This document shows positions 1 to 7,379 of a DNA stretch of 18,047 nt, piece after piece. Made by a program: the position numbers and the translations under genes. Under the pieces are notes generated by a model, which did not search any database, had not been told where the DNA came from, and saw only the letters and a program-made list of their open reading frames with translations. The stretch covers positions 1 to 18,047 of the forward strand of contig PBKF01000055.1 of the NCBI GenBank assembly GCA_002722105.1, read 5' to 3'. The stretch's first letter is position 1, and each line of letters begins with the position of its first letter. This stretch comes from Fidelibacterota bacterium (lineage in GTDB: Bacteria > Marinisomatota > Marinisomatia > Marinisomatales > UBA1611).

Positions 1-92
1 AAGCCAAGCTGGAGAGTCTAAAAAACTAATTTTGGTACCATAACACGCATAGATGATGAATATTTATCTAAATTTTAAGCTCTGTGGTATCT

Positions 93-442
93 ATGACTAA
101 TAACAACGAAGGTTATCCACAACAGCTGTGGGAAAAGTTCTTAAAAAGTAGTCTAGATAGTTTTCATAACTATGAAATTATTGAGTTTCTGTTTACCATT
201 GGTACTCAAAAAAGACTGTAAGCAATTTGGATCAATAAAGACTGCCTTGGAAGCATCCCTTGCAGATTTTTAAACATTCGACTCAATGGAGACAACATTT
301 TATTCGGGTTTAAGATAAACCAAGTCAGGATGATATGGCTATAACTAAAAAATTGAAAGAAGGAACTCAATCAATAGACATATCAATACATGGTTATTTA
401 ATCATTATAGGAAATGATGGTTATTCATTTGTAGAACACTGA
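93..442 (+). pseudogene. radC: Decayed radC (UPF0758) DNA-repair-family gene remnant
   Basis: Three fragments in different frames read in the order expected for RadC. Codons 93-221 give a start with the N-terminal block (QLWEKFLKSSLDSFHNYEII), ending in TAA. From about 217 another frame gives CKQFGSIKTALEASLADF, ending in TAA at 271. From 273 a third frame gives NIRLNGDNILFGFK, which resembles the RadC helix-hairpin-helix GIGDNNIFGIK. From 314 the text jumps to DKPSQDDMAITKKLKEG and ends in LIIIGNDGYSFVEH with TGA at 440. The JAB/MPN core with the HNHPSGD metal-site motif, roughly 90-100 residues, is missing between the third and fourth blocks. RadC is usually about 225 residues; the remnant could code for at most about 115. 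The gene is therefore non-functional, with at least two frameshifts and one internal deletion. Identification rests on remembered family motifs. Confidence 0.8.
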
Positions 443-451
443 TTGATTTAG

Positions 452-480
452 TTGCTGTAAAATACACAAAAGTGTATAAA
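452..480 (+). promoter_or_regulatory. Candidate sigma70-type promoter with embedded palindrome
   Basis: TTGCTG (452-457) and TATAAA (475-480) are separated by exactly 17 bases, and lie 36 bases upstream of the ATG at 516. Inside the spacer and overlapping the -10 is a perfect palindrome, ATACAC-AAAA-GTGTAT (462-477), which is placed like a repressor operator. It would drive the four-gene operon starting at 516. The region is very AT-rich, so chance promoter-like matches are expected, and if the organism uses a Bacteroidetes-like promoter code these boxes would not apply. Inference from position and spacing only. Confidence 0.35.
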
Positions 481-515
481 TTTTTTAACTTTGATAATAT
501 TTTACGTTAATTAAA

Positions 516-2729
516 ATGTCCTTATTTAATAGAGCTGAAGTTATTGATTTAAATTTTACTTCTCATGTAAAGTCAGGCAATTTTCCTCCAGAAAAGACAC
601 ATTTAAATTTATCTCAGACTGATATAAGACCGTCCGAATTAATTTCCATTTTTGAATCTCAGGTGTTAAGCCGCCACATGGATTTAAAAGCTCGGCTTTT
701 AAAAGAAGAAGGGAAATGTTTTTATACAATCGGCTGTTCGGGGCATGAAGGGAATGCTGTATTTGGCCAAGTATTCCCCTATACAGATATGGCTTTTCTT
801 CATTACCGTTCCGGTCCTTTGTTCATTGAACGGTCTAAACAAATTAGCAGATCCACTCCAATTTATGATATGGCTTTATCTTTCATGGCATCTTCTGAAG
901 ACCCTATCAGCGGAGGCCGTCACAAAGTCATTGGCAGCAAAGAGCTAAATATTCCACCTCAGACCAGTACAATTTCTAGCCATTTACCGAAAGCTGTGGG
1001 AACTGCCTTTTCTATTGACCGTGCTAAAGATCTAGACATTCAGGAGAGAATCCTCAAAGAGAATAGTATTGTGATCTGTAGTTTTGGAGATGCCAGCGTT
1101 AACCATGCAACTGCTTTAAGTGCTTTTAACACTGTAAGTTGGGTTACTGCTCATGGTGGTCATGTGCCCATTATTTTTATCTGTGAAGATAACGGTACCG
1201 GTATTTCTGTTCCTACGGATAAAAAATGGGTCGAACAAAATTTTAAGAACTGCCAGGGGATCGCTTACATTCAAACTGACGGTCTTCACCTTATTGATCT
1301 AATTATGAAATCCCGACAAGCAGATCGTGATTGCCGTATCAATCGATCGCCTATTTTTATCCATATGAAAACCGTTCGCCTCATGGGGCATGCAGGATCT
1401 GATGTTGAAGTAGGGTACCGATCTATTGCTGATATTGAAAGGGATGAATTTAATGACCCTTTGCTCCATTCATCACGCATTCTAATAGAAAATAAATGTT
1501 TATCTGGTGGTGAAATTTTATCTCTCTATGAGTCATCGAGAGAACAGGTAAACCATGTTTTTGATTCAGTTACCCAAAGGCCCAAATTAGATAATGCTAA
1601 AAGTGTCATGGCCACTATCACTGCAAATAAATTTAGTCGATCTTTACCATTCCATTCCAGAAATAAGGAACGCAAAGCTCTTTTTGGGAAAGAGTTCAAA
1701 AGATTAGATCAGGCTCAGCATATGGCCAAGCTTATTAACTATGCACTGTCTGATATTATGTTGCGCTATAAGAATACCTTGGTATTTGGGGAAGATGTAG
1801 CCCAGAAAGGCGGCGTATATCATGTAACCGCAGATCTTTATAAACAGTTTGGAGTTCGTCGTGTATTTAACAGTCCCTTGGATGAAACATCAATTATCGG
1901 TTTCGGTATCGGTTTCAGTCATAATGGGTTTATTCCGATACCGGAAATTCAATTTTTGGCCTATCTACATAATGCAGAAGATCAACTTCGGGGTGAAGCA
2001 GCTACATTACCCTTTTTCTCAGAAGGACGTTTTACAAATCCCATGGTATTACGTATTCCGGGCCTTGCTTATCAAAAAGGTTTTGGTGGCCATTACCATA
2101 ACGATAATTCTTTAACTATATTTCGTGATATTCCTGGAATCATTCTGGCTGTGCCATCCAATGGGGCCGATGCTGTAAAAATGCTTCGGACTGCCGTAAA
2201 GGAAGCCTACAAGAATGGACGTGTAGTTATTTTTATAGAACCCATTGCACTCTATATGACCAAAGACCTCTACAAACCAAAAGATAGGAAATGGAGTTTT
2301 CAATATCCGGATCTAAAAGATGAGATTCCTGTTGGAGAATTCGTCAGTTATGGAAATGGGAAGATACTCACCATTATCACATACGGAAATGGTTTATACC
2401 TATCTCTAAAAGCACAAAAGGAGATTGAGAAACAATTAAACAAAAAGATCAAAGTAATCGATCTGAGATGGCTCTCAGATATTGATATTCCTAATTTGCT
2501 AAAAGCCATAGGAACTAGTGAAAATGTACTGATCGTAGATGAATGTCGTCGAACTGGCTGCCATGGAGAAGGCTTGGTAACTCAGTTGGTTACTGCAGCA
2601 AATAAACCACTAAATATTCGACTCCACGCAGCTGAAGATAGTTTTATTCCACTGGGTATTGCCGCAACTGCTACACTCCCCAGTAAACAGTCTATCATTG
2701 ATAAGGCTCTGGAGTTAGTGAATGTTTAA
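516..2729 (+). CDS. Fused alpha-beta 2-oxoacid dehydrogenase E1 (thiamine-dependent)
   Basis: This is the decarboxylating E1 component of a 2-oxoacid dehydrogenase complex, with alpha and beta subunits in one 737-residue chain. Alpha half (about 40-345): a phospho-loop-like block SGGRHKVIGSKELNIPPQTS (132-151), and the thiamine-diphosphate/Mg site beginning GDAS (191-194) and closing at EDNG (224-227). Beta half (about 400-737): FGEDVAQKGGVY (424-435), the GGHYHNDNS active-site region (524-532), and a C-terminal transketolase domain from about 605. It is closest in style to branched-chain 2-oxoacid E1 proteins, but the downstream homocitrate synthase and glutaryl-CoA dehydrogenase make 2-oxoadipate a plausible substrate; this is inference. 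E2 and E3 are not in the window. There is no clear Shine-Dalgarno before the ATG, and an upstream in-frame TAA at 495 limits extension. The 3' end overlaps the next gene by 8 bases. Confidence 0.85.
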   Translation: MSLFNRAEVIDLNFTSHVKSGNFPPEKTHLNLSQTDIRPSELISIFESQVLSRHMDLKARLLKEEGKCFYTIGCSGHEGNAVFGQVFPYTDMAFLHYRSGPLFIERSKQISRSTPIYDMALSFMASSEDPISGGRHKVIGSKELNIPPQTSTISSHLPKAVGTAFSIDRAKDLDIQERILKENSIVICSFGDASVNHATALSAFNTVSWVTAHGGHVPIIFICEDNGTGISVPTDKKWVEQNFKNCQGIAYIQTDGLHLIDLIMKSRQADRDCRINRSPIFIHMKTVRLMGHAGSDVEVGYRSIADIERDEFNDPLLHSSRILIENKCLSGGEILSLYESSREQVNHVFDSVTQRPKLDNAKSVMATITANKFSRSLPFHSRNKERKALFGKEFKRLDQAQHMAKLINYALSDIMLRYKNTLVFGEDVAQKGGVYHVTADLYKQFGVRRVFNSPLDETSIIGFGIGFSHNGFIPIPEIQFLAYLHNAEDQLRGEAATLPFFSEGRFTNPMVLRIPGLAYQKGFGGHYHNDNSLTIFRDIPGIILAVPSNGADAVKMLRTAVKEAYKNGRVVIFIEPIALYMTKDLYKPKDRKWSFQYPDLKDEIPVGEFVSYGNGKILTIITYGNGLYLSLKAQKEIEKQLNKKIKVIDLRWLSDIDIPNLLKAIGTSENVLIVDECRRTGCHGEGLVTQLVTAANKPLNIRLHAAEDSFIPLGIAATATLPSKQSIIDKALELVNV

Positions 2730-3738
2730 ACAACGAATCGTTGTCGTTTGTCCGGGTAGGGGAACCTATACTCGGGAAACAATCGGTTACCTTAAAACCT
2801 ATGGGGAATCTGCAAAAGATCAGATCAACTGGATAGATGGGCAGCGAGAATCCATAGATCTCCTAACCCTTACCGATTTAGATAATCAACCATTCAAGAC
2901 CAAGATTCATATGGCAGGAGAACATGCTTCTCCACTGATCTATGCGTGTAGTTTATCAGATTTTCTGTCTATTGATCAAAGCAAATTTGAAATTGTAGCC
3001 ATAACAGGAAATTCCATGGGTTGGTATATTGCACTAGCTTTGTGCGGTGCTGTGTCTTACAAAAATGCTTATCACCTTATTCAAACTATGGGTTCTATGA
3101 TGATAGATGGTATTACTGGCGGACAAATCATTTATCCAATTATGGATGAACATTTTCATTTAGATCCGGAAAAAAGTTCAATAGCAATGGCAGAAATAGA
3201 AAAAGCCGGTGCTTATGTATCTATCTATCTTGGTGGGTATCTGGTTATTGGGGGTGATCAAAAAGTATTGGATATTCTATTGAAAAAACTTCCGCAGGAA
3301 GATAAATATCCTTTTCAACTTCCATACCATGGTGCTTTTCATACACCTTTAATGAAAAATATTTCGGCAAAGGTTCTCTCTACTCTTGAACCATCTTTAT
3401 TTCAAAAACCGGTGATTCCAATGGTGGACGGTAGGGGATATATTTGGTCACCTTATTCTACGGACATATTTGAGTTACATCAATATACCCTTGGTCATCA
3501 AGTAACAAAATCTTATGATTTTTCTTCAGCTATCACGATAGCTATGAAAGAATTTTGTCCGGATAAACTGGTTTTATTGGGTCCTGGAAATACATTGGGT
3601 GGTGTCGTGGCACAAATTATGATCCAAAATAAATGGCAGGATATAGATTCAAAATTTGTATTTAGGAAAAAACAAAAAAAAGATCCTTATCTCATATCTA
3701 TGGGAATAGAAGAGCAAAGAAAACTGATATGCACATAG
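2722..3738 (+). CDS. FabD-like acyltransferase, divergent active site
   Basis: The 338-residue protein has the fold signature of malonyl-CoA:ACP transacylases: N-terminal PGRGTY (11-16) where FabD has PGQGSQ, nucleophile elbow GNSMG (96-100, Ser98) where FabD has GHSLG, a catalytic-His segment GAFHTPLM (204-211, His207), and a C-terminal GPGNTLGG. Two differences matter. The FabD arginine that grips the malonyl carboxylate (in the MRGKFM block of E. coli FabD) aligns by eye with Met123, and the oxyanion-loop Gln aligns with Arg13. Ser and His are kept, so catalysis is likely, but malonyl specificity is doubtful and calling it fabD would be over-annotation. It starts inside the E1 gene and overlaps the synthase gene by 10 bases, so it is probably translationally coupled and works on an acyl group of that pathway. 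The acyl donor and acceptor are unknown. Confidence 0.72.
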   Translation: MFKQRIVVVCPGRGTYTRETIGYLKTYGESAKDQINWIDGQRESIDLLTLTDLDNQPFKTKIHMAGEHASPLIYACSLSDFLSIDQSKFEIVAITGNSMGWYIALALCGAVSYKNAYHLIQTMGSMMIDGITGGQIIYPIMDEHFHLDPEKSSIAMAEIEKAGAYVSIYLGGYLVIGGDQKVLDILLKKLPQEDKYPFQLPYHGAFHTPLMKNISAKVLSTLEPSLFQKPVIPMVDGRGYIWSPYSTDIFELHQYTLGHQVTKSYDFSSAITIAMKEFCPDKLVLLGPGNTLGGVVAQIMIQNKWQDIDSKFVFRKKQKKDPYLISMGIEEQRKLICT

Positions 3739-4856
3739 ATAGGAAAATTGAGATTCTTGATTCAACACTTCGAGAAGGAGAGCAGACACCTGGAGTATCC
3801 TTTTCCGTTGATCAAAAAATAGCATTGGCTAAACGATTGGATGCTTTCGGGGTAGATTTTATTGAGATCGGACACCCGGCTGTTTCTCCAGATGTTTATG
3901 AAAGTGTAGAAGCATTAAATGATCTGAATCTCCGTGCTAATAAAGTTGCTCATGGTAGGGCGGCAAAATCAGATATCAACGATGCTTTGGCCATTGGAGT
4001 AGAATGGATAGGGATATTTTTTGGCACATCAGCCATCAGTTTGAAACATAAATTCAATGTGGATCGGCCAACGGCCCTACGGCGAATCAGAGAAGCAGTG
4101 ACATACGGGAAAGATAAAGGATTAAAACTTCGTTTTACGGCAGAAGATGCCAGTCGTACTGACATCGACTTTCTAATACAAGTGGCGCAGTTGGTCCAAT
4201 CCTGCGGAGCAGACCGATTCAGTCTAGCAGATACAGTTGGCTGTCTAACTCCGACAAAAACATATAAACTTGTGAAGAGTGTAAAATCGGAATTGGATAT
4301 TCCCATTCACGTTCATTGCCATAATGATTTAGGATTAGCCACAGCAAATACCTTATCCGCTTTGGAAGCTGGAGCCCAATGTGTGGATGTGGCAGTAAAT
4401 GGTCTGGGTGAGCGCTGCGGTTTAGCGCCTTTGGCAGAAGTGGTGACAGTCTTAGTGAATATTTATAAAGTAAATAGACAATGGGAATTGTGTTTAATCC
4501 CTGAATTAACGGAACTGGTTACAGAATTTTCCCAATTGGATGCAGGAGATAATCAACCGGTTACAGGCAAGAATGCATTTTCCCATAAGGCCGGGCTCCA
4601 TGTAAAAGCGGTGGTTAAAGACCCCAGATCCTATGAAACTATTTCGCCCGAATCTATCAATCGCACACGCAAGCTGGTCATAGACAAATACACAGGACGG
4701 GATGCCATCAAATATAAATTTGAATCTCTCAGTATAGTTCTAGATGAGAAGGATTTGGCTGCTGTTTTACAATGTATCAAAACCAAACCTGAAAAATTGA
4801 ATTGGACGGATGTTGAACTTATTTCTCATGCTAAATCATTAGGGATTAAGGTGTAA
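3729..4856 (+). CDS. Homocitrate synthase-type Claisen condensing enzyme
   Basis: A DRE-TIM metallolyase of the homocitrate / 2-isopropylmalate synthase family (375 residues). It would condense acetyl-CoA with a 2-oxoacid, most likely 2-oxoglutarate to homocitrate. Seen: DSTLREGEQ (11-19; Asp11 metal ligand, Arg15 catalytic), FTAED (136-140), SLADTVG (165-171), metal motif HVHCHND (194-200; His196 and His198), NGLGERCGLAPL (224-235), and TGKNAFSHKAGLHVKA (279-294), which closely resembles Thermus-type homocitrate synthases. It lacks the C-terminal regulatory domain of LeuA (normally over 500 residues), so it is not a standard isopropylmalate synthase. NifV-, LysS/Lys20- and citramalate-type activities cannot be separated without a tree. 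It starts 10 bases inside the preceding gene and is followed after 28 bases by glutaryl-CoA dehydrogenase, consistent with a 2-oxoadipate/glutaryl-CoA route. Confidence 0.8.
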   Translation: MHIDRKIEILDSTLREGEQTPGVSFSVDQKIALAKRLDAFGVDFIEIGHPAVSPDVYESVEALNDLNLRANKVAHGRAAKSDINDALAIGVEWIGIFFGTSAISLKHKFNVDRPTALRRIREAVTYGKDKGLKLRFTAEDASRTDIDFLIQVAQLVQSCGADRFSLADTVGCLTPTKTYKLVKSVKSELDIPIHVHCHNDLGLATANTLSALEAGAQCVDVAVNGLGERCGLAPLAEVVTVLVNIYKVNRQWELCLIPELTELVTEFSQLDAGDNQPVTGKNAFSHKAGLHVKAVVKDPRSYETISPESINRTRKLVIDKYTGRDAIKYKFESLSIVLDEKDLAAVLQCIKTKPEKLNWTDVELISHAKSLGIKV

Positions 4857-4884
4857 TTTCCAAACTAATTTTTATAGGAAAACT

Positions 4885-6057
4885 ATGAAGAAATATGGCC
4901 CTGATTATTACGATATAACTGATCTTCTAAGTGAAGAAGAATTGCTCATACAGCAAACGGCCTATGATTTCGTCCAGACGGAATTCATGCCGATCATAAG
5001 TGAACACTATGAAAAAGCCACTTTCCCCATGGAACTTGTACCTAAGTTAGGAGAACTTGGTTTTATGGGATCATCTTTGCCTGAAGAATCCGGTGGTGCA
5101 GGTGTAAGCAGTGTTGCCTATGGATTGATTCTCCATGAGCTAGAACGAGGGGATTCGGGTCTTCGCTCATTTGCCAGTGTACAGGGAGCATTGGTTATGT
5201 ATCCCATACATGCCTATGGTTCTGATGAACAAAAAGCTAAATGGCTTCCTGCATTGGGTTCTGGTGAAAAGATCGGCTGTTTCGGACTAACAGAACCGAA
5301 CTTTGGATCTAACCCCGGGGGTATGGCTACCAAAGCTGTAAGGGAAGGAGATGAATGGATTATTAGCGGAAATAAAATGTGGATCACTAATGGTTCATTA
5401 GCTGATGTTGCAGTGGTATGGGCCAAAGATGAAGAAGGTATTGTTCGGGGCTTTTTATTAGAAAAGGGAATAGACGGGTTTTCTGCACCGGTGCAGCATG
5501 GGAAATTGAGCCTGAGAGCTTCAGTTACATCGGAGCTTGTTATGGAAAATGTCCGGGTCCCTGATTCATCACGACTACCCAATATAGAAGGGTTGAAGGG
5601 TCCCTTGAGTTGTCTGACCCAGGCACGTTATGGTATCTCCTGGGGAATGGTAGGTGCTGCTACAGACTGCTATAATACAGCATTGGATTATTCTAAAGAT
5701 AGGAAACAATTTTCCAAGCCCATTGCAGGATATCAGCTTACACAAGCAAAGCTTGCGGATATGGTTACCCTAATCACTGAAGCACAGTTATTGGTTTATC
5801 GTTTAGGAAGGCTCAAAGATGAAGGTACTATGACTTTTCAGCAGGTATCTATGGCAAAGCGGAATAACTGTTCCATGGCCCGTGATATTGCAAAAACGTC
5901 TAGGGAAATTTTAGGCGCAAATGGTATTACAGAAGACTATTCACCTATTAGGCACATGGCCAATATTGAATCAGTGTTCACTTATGAAGGAACACATGAG
6001 ATGCACACTCTGATTTTAGGACAGGATGTAACTGGCTTTGCCGCTTATGATTCATAG
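4885..6057 (+). CDS. gcdH: Glutaryl-CoA dehydrogenase
   Basis: A 390-residue FAD-dependent acyl-CoA dehydrogenase that oxidises and decarboxylates glutaryl-CoA to crotonyl-CoA and CO2, passing electrons to ETF. The active-site stretch ELERGDSGLRSFASVQ (85-100) matches glutaryl-CoA dehydrogenases, with Glu87, Arg94 and Ser95, the residues assigned in the human enzyme to binding the distal carboxylate. CFGLTEPNFGSNPGGM (132-147) is the flavin/substrate block, with Phe and Asn where most members have Ser and Asp. The catalytic base is Glu368 in TYEGTHEMH (366-374). Tyr367 beside it is the residue I recall as typical of decarboxylating rather than non-decarboxylating members. The start follows an AGGA ribosome site 6 bases upstream (4876-4879). 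It is last in the four-gene operon and is followed by an A/T hairpin. Family assignment is strong; direction of flux in vivo is inference. Confidence 0.88.
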   Translation: MKKYGPDYYDITDLLSEEELLIQQTAYDFVQTEFMPIISEHYEKATFPMELVPKLGELGFMGSSLPEESGGAGVSSVAYGLILHELERGDSGLRSFASVQGALVMYPIHAYGSDEQKAKWLPALGSGEKIGCFGLTEPNFGSNPGGMATKAVREGDEWIISGNKMWITNGSLADVAVVWAKDEEGIVRGFLLEKGIDGFSAPVQHGKLSLRASVTSELVMENVRVPDSSRLPNIEGLKGPLSCLTQARYGISWGMVGAATDCYNTALDYSKDRKQFSKPIAGYQLTQAKLADMVTLITEAQLLVYRLGRLKDEGTMTFQQVSMAKRNNCSMARDIAKTSREILGANGITEDYSPIRHMANIESVFTYEGTHEMHTLILGQDVTGFAAYDS

Positions 6058-6058
6058 A

Positions 6059-6087
6059 ATATTATAAATAAGCAGAATTTATAATAT
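6059..6087. repeat. Perfect 11-bp all-A/T inverted repeat with 7-base loop
   Basis: The arms 6059-6069 (atattataaat) and 6077-6087 (atttataatat) are exact reverse complements around a 7-base loop (aagcaga). The repeat fills the 35-base gap between the glutaryl-CoA dehydrogenase stop (6055-6057) and the metallophosphoesterase ATG at 6093. It could be a weak hairpin that separates transcripts, or a dyad operator for the downstream gene. It has no G/C pairs and is followed by A's rather than T's, so it is not a classic intrinsic terminator on the + strand. The symmetry is certain; the function is not known. Confidence 0.5.
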
Positions 6088-6092
6088 AAAAA

Positions 6093-7262
6093 ATGTTTTT
6101 TATCATTGCTCTATCAATATTGTGGACTATACATGGCTATGTTGCATACAAGGTAATACCAACAATTGGTTTATCTTATTATCAATCCATATTTGCTTAC
6201 ATTTTAACATTTTTTCTTAGTTTATTACCCATAGTTCCAATTTTACTCAGAATTAGCGGTAATGAAGCAAAAGTGATAGATAAATTATCTCTTGTGGGGT
6301 ATACAAGCTTAGGTTTCTTTACATTATCATTTTTGACATTTTTAGTTAAAGATATATTCGTTCAATTACTCTCTTTCTCCAGTGGATTATTTTACGATGA
6401 TCAAATTATTGATGATAAAAAAAGGGATTTTCTAAAGAAGTCCTTATCTATTGGCTTGCTTGGGATCACGGGTTCAGCAACAGCTTATGGATTTTCAAAC
6501 GCAAGGATTGGACCCAGCATTATCAAACAGGATATTTATATAGAATCGTTACCAATGGAATTTGAAGACTTCAAGATAGCACAAATTTCAGATCTCCATG
6601 TCGGACCGACAATAAAGAGACCATATGTTGAAAATGTATTGGATAAGATCAGTCAAGTTAATCCAGATCTTATTGCCGTGACTGGTGATCTAGTTGATGG
6701 TTCAGTTAAATATCTTCATTCAGATATGGAACCCCTAAAGGATATGATCGCAGATTATGGAACTTATTTTGTGACAGGGAATCATGAGTATTACAGTGGC
6801 GTTGATCAGTGGTTAGATGAAACTGACAAAATAGGTATGATAAATCTTGTAAATGAAAATAAAATAATTACAAAAAATAAAATGAAAATTGTCATCGCAG
6901 GAATCACGGATTACAAGGCACATCAGATCAAACCGGAACACAAATCAAATCCAAATAAAGCTCTTGGAAATGCACCTAAAAATCTGACTAGGATTATGCT
7001 GGCTCATCAGCCCAACAGTATCCATGCTGTTCATGAAGTAGGAGTAGATCTTCAGTTATCGGGTCATACTCACGGAGGGCAATTCTGGCCGTTTACTTAT
7101 CCTACAAAGCTAGCGAATGCTTACCTTGCAGGGCACTATGACCATTTTGGGACACAGATTTATGTAAATCGTGGTACAGGATATTGGGGGCCTCCATTAA
7201 GATTAGGCGTCCCAGCTGAGATTACTCTTTTTCGATTAAAGAAAAAGAAAAAAATATCATAG
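6093..7262 (+). CDS. Membrane-anchored YkuE/YaeI-type metallophosphoesterase
   Basis: A calcineurin-like phosphoesterase (389 residues) with an N-terminal membrane part. About three hydrophobic segments lie at roughly 1-20, 28-53 and 67-97, then a KKRDFLKKS motif (109-117) with a short hydrophobic stretch to 133, which looks like an internalised Tat-type signal. The catalytic domain (about 160-380) holds the full dimetal set: SDLHVG (166-171), TGDLVDG (197-203), GNHEYY (229-234), AHQPNS (304-309) and GHTHGGQFWP (324-333). It ends in a lysine-rich tail. The family hydrolyses phosphodiester or pyrophosphate bonds such as UDP-diacylglucosamine or phospholipid head groups, probably on the outer face of the inner membrane; the substrate here is unknown. 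No ribosome site is visible before the ATG. It is separated from the upstream operon by the A/T inverted repeat. Confidence 0.82.
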   Translation: MFFIIALSILWTIHGYVAYKVIPTIGLSYYQSIFAYILTFFLSLLPIVPILLRISGNEAKVIDKLSLVGYTSLGFFTLSFLTFLVKDIFVQLLSFSSGLFYDDQIIDDKKRDFLKKSLSIGLLGITGSATAYGFSNARIGPSIIKQDIYIESLPMEFEDFKIAQISDLHVGPTIKRPYVENVLDKISQVNPDLIAVTGDLVDGSVKYLHSDMEPLKDMIADYGTYFVTGNHEYYSGVDQWLDETDKIGMINLVNENKIITKNKMKIVIAGITDYKAHQIKPEHKSNPNKALGNAPKNLTRIMLAHQPNSIHAVHEVGVDLQLSGHTHGGQFWPFTYPTKLANAYLAGHYDHFGTQIYVNRGTGYWGPPLRLGVPAEITLFRLKKKKKIS

Positions 7263-7319
7263 ATTGCGTGACATTAGAACAAGGGATCTACCACATAATA
7301 AAAATTTATTTATTCTGAT

Positions 7320-7379
7320 TTGAAACGTAGAGAATTTTTAAAAACAGGTGATGTTGGTATAACCTGACCTTCCATACTT
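7320..7379 (+). other. Relic Tat-like signal peptide interrupted by TGA
   Basis: Directly upstream of the asparaginase ATG and in the same frame, codons from TTG 7320 read (M)KRREFLKTGDVGIT, then TGA at 7365-7367, then PSIL before the ATG at 7380. KRREFLKTG fits the twin-arginine consensus (RRxFLK) and the total spacing fits a signal peptide leading into SSEKIKPNKNNP. An in-frame TAA at 7299 bounds the relic. TGA is an ordinary stop in this genome: it ends the genes finishing at 14591 and 13193. This therefore looks like a single nonsense change, or a sequencing error, that severs the export signal. Confidence 0.6.

Noticed and set aside
1..43. Possible C-terminus of an upstream gene (frame ending in ...KKLILVP, TAA at 41; another frame ends at 27)
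   Set aside because: Only 9-13 codons are visible in each frame, with no recognisable motif and no way to choose between them.
3950..4306. 118-codon minus-strand open frame inside the homocitrate synthase gene
   Set aside because: Antisense shadow of a strongly conserved coding region; arginine/serine-rich composition typical of antisense frames and no recognisable motif.
7365..7367. TGA recoded as an amino acid (selenocysteine or Gly/Trp code)
   Set aside because: TGA ends at least two genes here (stops at 14589-14591 and 13193-13195), there is no obvious SECIS-like stem after 7365, and selenocysteine in a signal peptide would make no sense.
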